Source of the DNA: ATX-6F1 sp943369485
GTDB taxonomy: Bacteria > Cyanobacteriota > Cyanobacteriia > PCC-6307 > Cyanobiaceae
Length of the DNA stretch: 64,000 bases
Direction: 5' to 3'
NCBI GenBank assembly: GCA_943369485.1
Contig: CALRNH020000002.1
Coordinates: 62,001 to 126,000, forward strand
Made by a program: the position numbers and the translations under genes. The notes under the pieces were generated by a model. That model was given only the letters and a program-made list of their open reading frames with translations, was not told where the DNA came from and ran no database searches. Below are positions 17,338 to 26,033 of the stretch, one piece after another (positions within the stretch are counted from its first letter, which is position 1; each line of letters starts with the position of its first letter).

Positions 17338-17433
17338 AGAACCCTTGGACCTCCCTTGGAGCGGCCGGCACCTGGCGCAGGCAACGCCTGAGCCGTTTCT
17401 GCCCCTGAGAACCATCCTGACCCCTTTCTCCCG

Positions 17434-17994
17434 ATGACGTCCCTGCTGCGCCGCTATTTCCTCAAGGAGGGCTTCTTCGCCAACGCCGGTCTGCTGATCC
17501 TGCGTCTGTCGATCGGCCTGATGATGATCCACCACGGCCAGGACAAGCTGGCTGACCCGGTAACCTTCGCCGCCAATTACGTGGCGCCGTTGCACCTTCC
17601 CTTTCCGCTCTTCTTCGCCCAGCTGGCCGGTTTCTCCGAGCTGTTTGGCTCCTGGTTCGTGATTCTCGGTTTTCTGTCCCCGTTGGGTGCCCTGGCGCTG
17701 ACCGGAACGATGTCGGTGGCCGCCTACCAGCACATCCTCACCAGCGGGTTCAACATCTACGTGCTCGAACTGGTTGTGCTCTACATGGGCGGCAGCCTGG
17801 CGATCCTGTTGAACGGTCCGGGCCGTTTCTCCTTTGATGCCGGCATTGCGTCCGGCCTGCTTGCACCGGATTCAGTGCCGGCGGATTCTTCGGGCGACGA
17901 CGGCATGACCAACAGCGGAGAGCTGATTCCTGTGCTCATCCGAGCCGAGGATGCCACCGTCAAGGCGGTGGGTCATTCCCTTCTGCGGCGTTGA
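17434..17994 (+). CDS. DoxX family membrane protein
   Basis: 186 residues with four membrane spans. It starts with LRRYFLKEGFFANAGLLILR and the family's conserved GLMMIHHGQDKL. The C-terminal ~45 residues form a soluble tail. DoxX/SURF4-type proteins are inner-membrane proteins with redox or quinone-linked roles in some bacteria; function here is unknown. It is convergent with the CsgG-like gene, 8 bases away. Confidence 0.85.
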   Translation: MTSLLRRYFLKEGFFANAGLLILRLSIGLMMIHHGQDKLADPVTFAANYVAPLHLPFPLFFAQLAGFSELFGSWFVILGFLSPLGALALTGTMSVAAYQHILTSGFNIYVLELVVLYMGGSLAILLNGPGRFSFDAGIASGLLAPDSVPADSSGDDGMTNSGELIPVLIRAEDATVKAVGHSLLRR

Positions 17995-18002
17995 GCCCAG
18001 GC

Positions 18003-18917
18003 TCACTCCAGCTTGAGCACTCCGCGGGTGCGCTCTCGCCGCTGCTGGTCCTGGGCGTTGAACGCCTCCATGCAGTTCCCCCTCGGCGCCAGCAGGCAAC
18101 TCACGTAGTCAGAGGCATCGATCAGGGCCGCCCGCAGGGCCTTGGCTGCGGGGGTGCGCTGGCTTTGACTGTTGCGGTTGCCGAAGTTCAAGGTGCCGGC
18201 GGCTCCGGTGAGCACCTGGCCGGTGCGGCCCATGTTGGGGGCCAGCAGCAGGGCGAGGCCAGCGGCGGGCAGCAGGCTGACGCCGGTGGAGTTGGCTTCG
18301 GCGGCGTTGCTGGCCCGGCCTTCCACGGTGCGGGAGCCGACCACCTCGCCGGTGCTGCTGTCCACCACGCGGATGTCGATCGCCACGTAATCCTTCGTTT
18401 CCAGTTGTTCTTTGGCGGTGCCCACGCCCAACAGGCCGAAGTTGCTGCCGGAGGCCTTGCTCTCCACGTTGCTGTCGTAGGAGGTGACGGTGCCGAGCAC
18501 GATGTAGCGGGCGCCGGTCATCTGGCCCTTTTTGGCGGCGGAACTGCCCGTGCCTTTGCGCACGATGCCCAGATCGGCCAGCTCCTGCTCGGAGAGCACC
18601 TCCTTGAGGTTGCGGCGCTCCACCACCTGGAGATCACCGGTGGCCTGAAGTTCGTTGGCCAGGGCGGCGGCCAGGTCCTGGGCCACGGGCCCCTGCCACC
18701 ACCAGGTGCTCTGGGTGACGGTGTTCTTGAAGTCGGGCACCGAGACGGTGGGGCGCCGCTGGCTGGAGCGAATCGGCTGGCTCTGCTGGGCGCTGGCGTC
18801 CAGGGGGCTCAAGCCCAGGCCCGCCAGCAGCAGCACGGCAGAAAGCGGTGAGAGAAGCGCACGCAAGGAGGGCACGGCGGGCTCGGGTGGGGTGGTCCGT
18901 TCATTGAAGCAATGCAC
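18003..18917 (-). CDS. CsgG/HfaB-like outer-membrane-associated protein
   Basis: 304 residues with a signal peptide (hydrophobic stretch near residues 18-40, likely cleavage after DASA). The mature part begins with RPTVSVPDFKNT, has VERRNLKEVLSEQELADLGIV and ARYIVLGTVTSYD, and continues with VVDSSTGEVVGSRTVEG, all typical of the CsgG/FlgO/HfaB group. In other bacteria these build secretion pores or holdfast anchors; no curli genes are nearby, so the role is open. The start may be internal (a GTG near residue 16). Confidence 0.75.
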   Translation of the reverse strand: MHCFNERTTPPEPAVPSLRALLSPLSAVLLLAGLGLSPLDASAQQSQPIRSSQRRPTVSVPDFKNTVTQSTWWWQGPVAQDLAAALANELQATGDLQVVERRNLKEVLSEQELADLGIVRKGTGSSAAKKGQMTGARYIVLGTVTSYDSNVESKASGSNFGLLGVGTAKEQLETKDYVAIDIRVVDSSTGEVVGSRTVEGRASNAAEANSTGVSLLPAAGLALLLAPNMGRTGQVLTGAAGTLNFGNRNSQSQRTPAAKALRAALIDASDYVSCLLAPRGNCMEAFNAQDQQRRERTRGVLKLE

Positions 18918-18981
18918 CCGGGGGGCGACCGATGGGTGGTGACGCCACTTGCAGCACCGGCTGCGAAGCGTGGATTCCCGC

Positions 18982-19004
18982 CCGTTCGGTAGCGAACCGA
19001 ACGG
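18982..19004. repeat. Perfect inverted repeat between divergent genes
   Basis: CCGTTCGGT (18982-18990) and ACCGAACGG (18996-19004) form a 9-base perfect stem with a 5-base loop, between the divergent CsgG-like and cupin genes. A third CCGTTCG follows at about 19019. It could be an operator or a hairpin; there is no T-tract. Confidence 0.5.
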
Positions 19005-19043
19005 CCCGGGGGGCCGCCCGTTCGTTTAGGTGGGACTACTTAA

Positions 19044-19064
19044 CCTTCCTTGATCGGAAGGGAG
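19044..19064 (+). promoter_or_regulatory. Hairpin covering the cupin gene's ribosome-binding site
   Basis: CCTTCC (19044-19049) pairs perfectly with GGAAGG (19056-19061) over a 6-base loop. The right arm is the start of the GGAAGGGAG ribosome-binding site, 7 bases before the ATG at 19071. This could restrain translation. Confidence 0.4.
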
Positions 19065-19070
19065 ATTGTT

Positions 19071-19604
19071 ATGCCCAGTTCAGGCCTGCTTCTGGATCCA
19101 GCCCGGCGGGGACCACGCCCGGCACCGATGTTTGAGCTGATCCCCTATGAGAAGTTCCGCGATACCCCCGCGGTGCGCTTCTTCGACATCACTGTGCCCA
19201 CCTCCAATGCCCGCGATCTGGTGGTGCACACGGGCCCGGCGATCAGCCCGCCCGACGATCCTGAGACCGGCGCCTGGCAGTTCTATCTGCACCCCCACCA
19301 GGAAGACAACCTGCTGGCGATGCAGGGCGGTCGCACCTTCTATCTGGTGAACCTGGGCTGGAACTACCCGTTCCACATCGTGCGCCTGGAGATGGGTGGT
19401 GACATCCTGCGCATTCCTCCCGGCACCTTTCACCGTTCGGTCTCCGACCCCAATGGCTCCCTGGTGCTCAACCAGGCGGTGCGGGAGGAGGGGGCCAGCC
19501 TCGTGCGCGAGTTCCGTGTTTACAACAGTCGCCGGATCCCGCGCCTGTTTGCCACCACTTCCCGCACGGCGCCGCTGCCCAAGCTGCACGGGGTGAGCTG
19601 GTAG
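19071..19604 (+). CDS. Cupin-fold protein
   Basis: 177 residues from the ATG at 19071, chosen for its GGGAG site; the frame also offers a TTG at 19050. A single cupin barrel is visible: FYLHPHQEDNLLAMQGGRTF is the first motif and ILRIPPGTFHRSVSD the second, with histidines in metal-ligand positions. Cupins may be enzymes, isomerases or sensors; no substrate can be read here. It is convergent with the secreted protein gene downstream. Confidence 0.7.
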   Translation: MPSSGLLLDPARRGPRPAPMFELIPYEKFRDTPAVRFFDITVPTSNARDLVVHTGPAISPPDDPETGAWQFYLHPHQEDNLLAMQGGRTFYLVNLGWNYPFHIVRLEMGGDILRIPPGTFHRSVSDPNGSLVLNQAVREEGASLVREFRVYNSRRIPRLFATTSRTAPLPKLHGVSW

Positions 19605-19612
19605 GGCAAGCC

Positions 19613-20809
19613 TCAGAAGAGTTTGAAGGGGTTGAAGCCACCGCCCCCCTTGCCGCCACCGCCATCAGGCTTACCTCCTCCGTCTTGGGGACCCAGCCCG
19701 TCGAAGGGCGGCAAGGTGGCCTGCGACTCGCGCTCCAGCATCACCACCCAACCGGGACCCTCGAACAGGCTCACGCCGCCGTAGGCCTGCAGACTGGTGG
19801 TGGGCAGCTCCATTGCCCGACGGGCCTCGGCGCTCATCACGCAGGAGTTGCGTTCGGGGCCCAGCAGCACCCCTTGGGCCACCAGTTTGGCGATCACCGA
19901 TGGCGTGAACTCACCTTCCGCTTGGCTGAGTCCATCGCGCCGGGCACTGGATTCCCAGATTACGATGTCCCGGTTGTCCTTGCCGCCACCGTTGCCCAGG
20001 CCGATCACCTGGCCGCCATAGGCCAGGGCTTGGGGCACCGTGCCCCAACTCAGGCGCAGGGCCTCACCCTCCGGGGCCGTTTTCAGATCGAGGGCGCCGA
20101 GGAAATCCTTGGAGCCATCGAGGCTGAAGCGGATTTCGGGGCTGTAATTCCCGTTCACGACGTGCTCCCCCACCAGGGAGGCGCCCAGGGGAATCTTCGG
20201 GTGATCGTTGCCGCTGGGCCAGGTGCCGATGGTGCCGCTGGGCCCAGAGCGAAGGGCTGGGTTGGCCCGCAGGGTCTTGAAGGCTTCCGCCAGCCGCGTG
20301 CGGTCGGTGCCCAGCTCCATCACCTCCGGCTGGCCTGGCCCCGCCTGGGCGCCGCAGCCCCAGAAGCGCAGCAGCCTGGCTTTCGCGCCCGGCTCGATAG
20401 GCGGGATCTCCCCCGGTTGCCCAGGGCCGGAGCCGCCCTGGGGGCTCAGCAGCGGCAGGGCCGTGCCCAGTTGCAGCCCCGCAGGGATCCTGTGCTCCGC
20501 CTGGGGTCCTGTGGCTGGGGTGCGGGGTGATTGGAGCCGCAGCAGCAGGCTCCGGCTGGTCTCGGTGCTGAAGCTCAGCGAGCCCCCGCCCATCAGCTGG
20601 CCGAAGGACGGCATCTTGAGGCTGCGCATGGTGGTGGTCTCAGCGCTGATCCGGTAGGTGGCCATGGGGGTGGCTCCCCCTTTGGCGGCTTGTGCCGGAG
20701 CACGGTGGGTGGTCTTGGGGGTGGCGGCCTCGGCCGCAAAAGCCACACCGAAGCTTGTGATCAGCAGAGTGCTGAGCAGCAGGCGGGTGGCAGGGAGTGG
20801 CATCGGCAT
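19613..20809 (-). CDS. Secreted protein of unknown function, Gly-rich tail
   Basis: 398 residues from the ATG at 20809, with a clear signal peptide (LPATRLLLSTLLITSFGVAF, cleavage near AEA). The body has no family I recognise. It contains a segment with YGGQVIGLGNGGGKDNRDIV and ends in a glycine/lysine-rich tail and FNPFKLF. It is the last gene of the amidoligase-like operon, 16 bases after DUF2126. It could be the exported substrate or a periplasmic partner of that system; this is inference from position only. Confidence 0.65.
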   Translation of the reverse strand: MPMPLPATRLLLSTLLITSFGVAFAAEAATPKTTHRAPAQAAKGGATPMATYRISAETTTMRSLKMPSFGQLMGGGSLSFSTETSRSLLLRLQSPRTPATGPQAEHRIPAGLQLGTALPLLSPQGGSGPGQPGEIPPIEPGAKARLLRFWGCGAQAGPGQPEVMELGTDRTRLAEAFKTLRANPALRSGPSGTIGTWPSGNDHPKIPLGASLVGEHVVNGNYSPEIRFSLDGSKDFLGALDLKTAPEGEALRLSWGTVPQALAYGGQVIGLGNGGGKDNRDIVIWESSARRDGLSQAEGEFTPSVIAKLVAQGVLLGPERNSCVMSAEARRAMELPTTSLQAYGGVSLFEGPGWVVMLERESQATLPPFDGLGPQDGGGKPDGGGGKGGGGFNPFKLF

Positions 20810-20825
20810 GGCTCGCGGAAGGGGT

Positions 20826-22919
20826 TCAGGCTGGCAATGGGTCCAGGCGCAGATCAACCGTGACCTCCCCGGGGTTGGCGGCGCGCCAGGGGGCCGCGCT
20901 GAGCCAATGGCTGGGAGAGACCCCGTCGCTGGGGGCCTCCGGACGAAACCCGTCGCGCTCGCTGGCCAGGGTCCAGTAGCCCTGCAGAGCCGTGCTGGAG
21001 CTGGCGCCAGCCTGCAGCACCGCCAGTTCCAGGGGCACATGGGGGGCGATCGCGGGATGCAGGCAGGGGTAGAGCTGATCCTGGCGGTACCGCACGGCCA
21101 CGGGCTGCGCACCCAGGGGCACCGGCCGCCCGTTCAGCACCACCGCGTAGCGCTGGCGGAACGCCGCCGTGGTCATGAGTTCGAAGCGGCGCAGCGAGCT
21201 GTCGACGAAGCGGCTGGTGCTGCCTCCTTCCACCGGGGTGTCGCAGAGGAGGGGCCAGGCTTCCCGGGCCCGGCGGACCTCCAGTCGTGCCTCCCCCTGC
21301 TCCCAGGCCAGCAACCGTGGGCACTGCCAGTCCCAGATGGCGCGGAACGTCTTGGGATCGAGCATCAGGCCATCGGCTGCCAGCCGGGCCAGCACCGCCT
21401 CCAGGTCCGCCAGCAGGGCGCTGGGCAGCATCAGCTCGTCGTGGAGCCGAGGGCCGAAGGGCTTCATCGCCTCGGGCCGGTTCGCTGGCTCCAGCAGATG
21501 CACCGCCAGGGCGCTCCAGAGCAGGGCGATCGCCGCCATCCATTCGGTGCGGGGCAGGGTTTCGATCGCCCGAAACTCGATCAGTCCCTGGCAGCCGGCG
21601 GCCCAGGCGGGATTCCAGAATTTGTCGATGCTGATCTCGCTGCGGTGGGTGTTGCCACTGCGGTCGGCATGGAGGTGGCGCAGGGTTTCGCTGATCAGCA
21701 CCCGTTGATCGCCCTCAGGCAGTTCGTCGAGCACCTGATGGGCGAGTTCCAGATCGAGCCAGGAGGCACTGCCCTCATCGGGCCGCGGGGCCTGGGAGGC
21801 GGGGCCCACCGAGGGGTTGCTGAACAGATAGGCCAGGCTGGGATGGCGCTGCCAGAAGCGCAGCACCCCCACCAGCCAGGGGGGGCGGCTGAAGAAGGGA
21901 TTCGTCTCAAGATCGGGGCCGCCCCAGAGCAGGTGGTTGCCCCCGCCGGTGCCGACGATGTGGCCCTCGTCGTCCTTCCAGGAGCGCAGGCCCACCGCCG
22001 CCCCAGCTTCCTCCAACATCACCATCCAGCCGGCGTAGGCCTGCCAGTTGACGCACACCGGCAGGTTCACCTCCAGCACACCGGGATCGGCGGTCAGCCC
22101 CAGCACCTGCCAGTGGCCGGTGATGTCCAGGGGGAGCACACCGCTCAGCTCCGGCTGGCGCTTCCCCGCGCTGGCGGTGGCGATCAGCCGCAGCAGCTGC
22201 TCCAGGGGTTCCCGGGCCAGGGGCGGCAGGAACAGACTCCAGCCGCTCGGATGCACCTCCAGGGTGAGCACCTGGCGCAGCACACCCTCTGGAAAGTGCT
22301 GCAGAGGCAGGCGCAGACCCGCCGGTCCGGCGGCGGGCAGCAGCTCCCTGAGGGGTTCATCGAGTGGCCATTCGGCCCCCTCCCAGCCCGGTGTTGCCTC
22401 CGGATCGAGCTCAAGGTCGTGGTGGCAGAGGGGGGCAGCCCAGACCCGCCGCTCCGGATCGAGGGTGTCCCGCAGGGCCAGGGGCCGCAGGCCGCAACCC
22501 AGGGAGGCCCCAATGGCCTCCAGGAAGTCCACGGCATCGGCTTCGAGAAGGGGCTCCAGGGCCGCGGCGGCGGCGTCCGAGATGCCCTCCTGGGGCCAGC
22601 GCACGATCGGCTCCCCGTCGGTGCCGATGATCAGGCGCAGGGCCCAGCGGGGGTTCACCTCGCCGTCGTAGCGCTTGCCCGGGCAGTAGATCAGTGTGCT
22701 GCTGGGCCAGGCCCGGCGCTGGAGTTCCAGGCCCAGGGCCCGTGCATAGCCAAGCTTGGTGGGACCATCGGCGGCCACGCTCCACTCCGCTCCTTCCGGG
22801 AGGTCCGGCACGTAGGTGGGTTCCCCGCCCAGGGTCAGCCGCACCCCGGCGGCGGCCAGGCGGCGATCGATCTCACGGGCGGCGGCCAGGGATGCGCTGA
22901 GCCAGGGGGGGGTGGTCAT
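20826..22919 (-). CDS. DUF2126 family protein of a transglutaminase/ATP-grasp cluster
   Basis: 697 residues, large cytosolic protein of the DUF2126 (COG4196) family, known from clusters with transglutaminase-like, alpha-E and circularly permuted ATP-grasp proteins. Recognisable parts are the N-terminal LTLGGEPTYVPD, then KRYDGEVNPRWAL, HIVGTGGGNHLLWGG and the HRSEISIDKFWNP segment with charged residues suited to metal/ATP chemistry. The family has been proposed to act in peptide or amide-bond chemistry; no activity is proven. Its ATG overlaps the GGDEF gene stop (ATGA). Confidence 0.85.
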   Translation of the reverse strand: MTTPPWLSASLAAAREIDRRLAAAGVRLTLGGEPTYVPDLPEGAEWSVAADGPTKLGYARALGLELQRRAWPSSTLIYCPGKRYDGEVNPRWALRLIIGTDGEPIVRWPQEGISDAAAAALEPLLEADAVDFLEAIGASLGCGLRPLALRDTLDPERRVWAAPLCHHDLELDPEATPGWEGAEWPLDEPLRELLPAAGPAGLRLPLQHFPEGVLRQVLTLEVHPSGWSLFLPPLAREPLEQLLRLIATASAGKRQPELSGVLPLDITGHWQVLGLTADPGVLEVNLPVCVNWQAYAGWMVMLEEAGAAVGLRSWKDDEGHIVGTGGGNHLLWGGPDLETNPFFSRPPWLVGVLRFWQRHPSLAYLFSNPSVGPASQAPRPDEGSASWLDLELAHQVLDELPEGDQRVLISETLRHLHADRSGNTHRSEISIDKFWNPAWAAGCQGLIEFRAIETLPRTEWMAAIALLWSALAVHLLEPANRPEAMKPFGPRLHDELMLPSALLADLEAVLARLAADGLMLDPKTFRAIWDWQCPRLLAWEQGEARLEVRRAREAWPLLCDTPVEGGSTSRFVDSSLRRFELMTTAAFRQRYAVVLNGRPVPLGAQPVAVRYRQDQLYPCLHPAIAPHVPLELAVLQAGASSSTALQGYWTLASERDGFRPEAPSDGVSPSHWLSAAPWRAANPGEVTVDLRLDPLPA

Positions 22920-24166
22920 CGGCGGTCCGTTGGCGGGGGTGGTGGGTTCGTGGCGGAGCTGGAGTCAGGACGGGGAGCGGCCGCCCAGCGCACCCTGTTC
23001 CGCCCTTCAGATTTGGCCTGATAGAGAGCCGTGTCGGCGGCGGCGTAGAGGTGATCAAGGGAGTGGTCCAGGTGTTCGCTGCTGGCGGCCCCCAGGCTGA
23101 TCGTCACCTTCACCGGTTCACCCTTCCAATCGATCAGCGAGGCCTCCACCTGCTGGCGCACGCGCTCGAGGATTGAACTGGCCGTGGTGCTGCTGCTGGA
23201 GAGCACCAGGCCGAATTCCTCGCCCCCCAGCCGGCCCACCAGATCACGCTCCCTCAGGGACGAACGAATCTGATGCGCCACCGCCTTGAGCACCGCATCC
23301 CCACAGACGTGGCCGTAGGTGTCGTTGACGCGTTTGAAGTAATCGATGTCGATCACCGTGAGCACGAAGGGCAGGCCTTCATCGAGGCCCCGGTTCAGCA
23401 TCTTTTCGCTGATTTCCATGAAGGTGCGGCGGTTGGCCAGGCCCGTGAGTCCATCGGTTTCGGCCACCCGGTGCAAGCCGGGAAGCAAGCTCTGCTTGAG
23501 GGTGAGGGTCAGAACAGTCAGCAGACTGCCCAGGATCAGGATGCTGAGGCTCGCCAGCAGCAGCATCTGCTGAATCACCAGCAGGTTGGTGGCCTCGGCG
23601 TTGAAGGTCATCAGCACCAGGTAACGGGTCTCCCGCGGGGTGGCGTCGAAACTGAGCTGGTTGAGCAGCCGCCACTCGGTCTGGGTGCGCTGCCAGGGGA
23701 GGTGGAACGATCGGCTGGCCAGGCGGCAGCCCGGCGTGGGCTGGGCGAAGCAGCCCAGGCTGGCGCCATCAACGCCCTCGCCAAGGTCGCCGCGCTTGAG
23801 CAGTTCCGCGAGGGAGCGGCCGAGCTGGGAAGGCTTCGAGCTCAGCAGCACCCTGCCGCTCCCGTCGAAGACAATCAGTTGGACCAGGCTATCGGTGTCT
23901 GGGCTGACCGGCTGGCTGCGGTAGAGCTGAACCATCCGCTGCCGTTCGCTTGCGCTGGTCTGTGCTTGCAGGAAGGTGCTGATCGAGGCACTGATCTGAT
24001 CGCTCTGGCGCACGATGCTGCGGTTGGCCGCGATCAGGGCCAGGGAGCCTGTGGAGATCCCGATCAGGGTGCTGCCGAGCAGACCCACCAAGGTCATGAT
24101 TCGGATCAGGCGCTGGTTGACCTCGTCGGCCAGGTTCGACTGGATCAGTTGGCCGAAGCTGGTCAT
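22916..24166 (-). CDS. Diguanylate cyclase (GGDEF) with periplasmic sensor
   Basis: 416 residues from the ATG at 24166. The first membrane span is near residues 22-45, a ~165-residue extracytoplasmic sensor follows, the second span is near 210-232, then a GGDEF domain: ADTALYQAKSEGRNRV at its end and the catalytic GGEEF near residue 314, with DIDYFKRVNDTYGH upstream. It should make c-di-GMP. ATGA overlaps at both ends lock it between the transglutaminase and DUF2126 genes, unusual for this cluster. No clear inhibitory RxxD is visible just before GGEEF. Confidence 0.92.
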   Translation of the reverse strand: MTSFGQLIQSNLADEVNQRLIRIMTLVGLLGSTLIGISTGSLALIAANRSIVRQSDQISASISTFLQAQTSASERQRMVQLYRSQPVSPDTDSLVQLIVFDGSGRVLLSSKPSQLGRSLAELLKRGDLGEGVDGASLGCFAQPTPGCRLASRSFHLPWQRTQTEWRLLNQLSFDATPRETRYLVLMTFNAEATNLLVIQQMLLLASLSILILGSLLTVLTLTLKQSLLPGLHRVAETDGLTGLANRRTFMEISEKMLNRGLDEGLPFVLTVIDIDYFKRVNDTYGHVCGDAVLKAVAHQIRSSLRERDLVGRLGGEEFGLVLSSSSTTASSILERVRQQVEASLIDWKGEPVKVTISLGAASSEHLDHSLDHLYAAADTALYQAKSEGRNRVRWAAAPRPDSSSATNPPPPPTDRR

Positions 24167-25062
24167 CGGCTCAGGCTGGGGGCGATCGGGACCGTCAGGT
24201 GAGCATTGTCGAGCAGTTCGGCCTTGATCGACCATTTGAACGTGCTCTCCACGCCAGGCGGCCCGGAATAGCTGCCACTGACGGCGGCGGTGAGGTCCGG
24301 TTTCGAGGAGGTGGCCAGGGTGATGTAGCGGTCATCGATCGCCCCCATGCCGCTGGGGTCGAAGCCGCGCCAGCCGGCCCCAGGCAGGTAGACCTCCGCC
24401 CAGGCGTGGAGGTCGTAGCGCTTGGGAGCGGGTTCCACCAGGTGGTAGCCGCTCACGAACCGGGCCGGCAGCCCCACGCAGCGGCAGGATTCGATCATCA
24501 ACATCGCCAGGTCGCGGCAGGAGCCCACGCGCTCCTTGAGGGTCCGGCCGGCGGGCCAGGCCGGACCGGTGTGACGCTGGGTGTATTTGACCCGGTCCTG
24601 GATCGTTTCCACCAGCTGTGATAGGAACATCAGCGCCCGCTGATCACTGCCCATCAGGGCGTCCTGGGCCAGCTCCACGGCGGCCGGGTCGTGCTGCCCA
24701 TTGGGCAGCCAGCCTTCGAGGCTGCCCATCAGATCACCGTTGAGATGCCCCACCGGATAGGGAAGGGAGAGGCCATTGTGCTCCAGGCAGATCTCCAGGG
24801 GGGGCGGCAGCTGGGTTTCCACCTCGCAGATCGATTGCACCTCGAAGCTGTCGGTGTGACCAAGAAACCAGGCCCGCTGGATCTCATCGCCGCTGGCGGC
24901 CACCAGGGGCCAGGAGCGGCTGGGTTCCGGAGAAAAGTGCAACGCGAAGTTGATCAGGCGTTGGAAGCCATGGCCGCGGGGCTTGAGGCAGAGCCGATGG
25001 GGTCCGAGCTGTACCGGTGCGCTGTAGCGATAGGTGAGGGTGTGGCTCAGTCGGGCGCGCAT
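24163..25062 (-). CDS. Transglutaminase-like cysteine protease family protein
   Basis: 299 residues. The N-terminal ~150 residues form the beta-rich domain of this group, and the C-terminal half is the transglutaminase core with Cys182 (GSCRDLA), His219 (DLHAWAEVY) and Asp235 (FDPS). All three catalytic residues are present, so it is probably active as a peptidase or amide-forming enzyme. No signal peptide is seen, so it is cytosolic. It overlaps alpha-E by 16 bases upstream and the GGDEF gene by ATGA downstream. Confidence 0.9.
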   Translation of the reverse strand: MRARLSHTLTYRYSAPVQLGPHRLCLKPRGHGFQRLINFALHFSPEPSRSWPLVAASGDEIQRAWFLGHTDSFEVQSICEVETQLPPPLEICLEHNGLSLPYPVGHLNGDLMGSLEGWLPNGQHDPAAVELAQDALMGSDQRALMFLSQLVETIQDRVKYTQRHTGPAWPAGRTLKERVGSCRDLAMLMIESCRCVGLPARFVSGYHLVEPAPKRYDLHAWAEVYLPGAGWRGFDPSGMGAIDDRYITLATSSKPDLTAAVSGSYSGPPGVESTFKWSIKAELLDNAHLTVPIAPSLSR

Positions 25063-26033
25063 GCCGGCTCCGATGGACTGCGGATGGAGGGGGTGGAAAT
25101 GACAAAGTACCGCCCGTCGATCTGCTCATGCAGCCGGTTGAGATCGCTTTGAAACTGATCGATGGCCTCGTGGAGCCCCTGGGCCATCAATTCATCGATC
25201 CGCACGAAACTCCAGGAGGCCAGCATCAGGCCGCTGAGGCATTCCAGATCATCGGGTGGACCGGGCACGCGATTACCGCGGATCACGCCCAGGGTCCGGT
25301 TGATTCCTTCGAGGCAGTAGCGCAGCGAGCGGGGAAAAATCGGGTCGAGCAGCAGAAATTCCGCCACGGCCTTCGGGGTGATGCCCTGCTGCTGGGCCTG
25401 GCGGAACATCTGGTAGGCCCCGGTGCAGCGCAGCAGTGAAATCCACTGGAGTTCATCGAGAACACCGCCCACATCCTCCGGGCTGGGCAGCAGCAGGAAG
25501 TACTTCACATCGAGGATGCGGCTGGTCTTGTCGGCGCGCTCGATCAGCCGGCCCAGGCGGCTGAAGTGCCAGGAGAGATCCCGACTCAAGGTGGCGTCGG
25601 TGATGCCGTAATACAGCTGGCAGGCACGGCGGATCTCCCGCAGCTGCTCCTGGGGAGGCTGAGCCCAGAAGCTGTCGCTCTCCTGCATCGTCCAGTAGAG
25701 GCCGTTGATCTGCTCCCACATCTCGGTGGTGATCACCTCGCGGATCTGACGCGAGTTTTCCCGGGCCACGGCGATGCAGTTGAAGATGCTGCTGGGGTTG
25801 TTCTCCTCGCGCACCAGGAAGCGCACCACGTCTTCGGGTTGGCCGTTGGGGTAGAGCTTGTCAAACAGCTCGCGATCGCCGCAGGCGTCGATCAGGGGCA
25901 GCCAGGGTTCGGCGCTGCCGGGGGGGCAGTCGAGCGCCATCGCCTCGCTGACTTCGACGAAACGGGAGATGTTCTCGGCTCTCTCCACATTGCGGTTGAT
26001 CCAGTAGAGCGAGTCGGCGACACGGCTCAGCAT
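25047..26033 (-). CDS. Alpha-E domain protein (DUF403)
   Basis: 328 residues from the ATG at 26033. It begins with MLSRVADSLYWINRNVERAE, the hallmark of the all-helical alpha-E family, and contains LSWHFSRLGRLIERADKTSR. Alpha-E proteins consistently occur with circularly permuted ATP-grasp and transglutaminase proteins and are predicted accessory or catalytic parts of a peptide-synthesis system. It overlaps the ATP-grasp gene by 7 bases and the transglutaminase gene by 16. The longer upstream frame is a shadow of the ATP-grasp gene. Confidence 0.9.
   Translation of the reverse strand: MLSRVADSLYWINRNVERAENISRFVEVSEAMALDCPPGSAEPWLPLIDACGDRELFDKLYPNGQPEDVVRFLVREENNPSSIFNCIAVARENSRQIREVITTEMWEQINGLYWTMQESDSFWAQPPQEQLREIRRACQLYYGITDATLSRDLSWHFSRLGRLIERADKTSRILDVKYFLLLPSPEDVGGVLDELQWISLLRCTGAYQMFRQAQQQGITPKAVAEFLLLDPIFPRSLRYCLEGINRTLGVIRGNRVPGPPDDLECLSGLMLASWSFVRIDELMAQGLHEAIDQFQSDLNRLHEQIDGRYFVISTPSIRSPSEPACAPD

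Noticed and set aside
16935..17384. Minus-strand ORF of 149 codons after cobA
   Set aside because: Low-complexity composition, no domain pattern, and it overlaps the more plausible tiny membrane protein and a hairpin.
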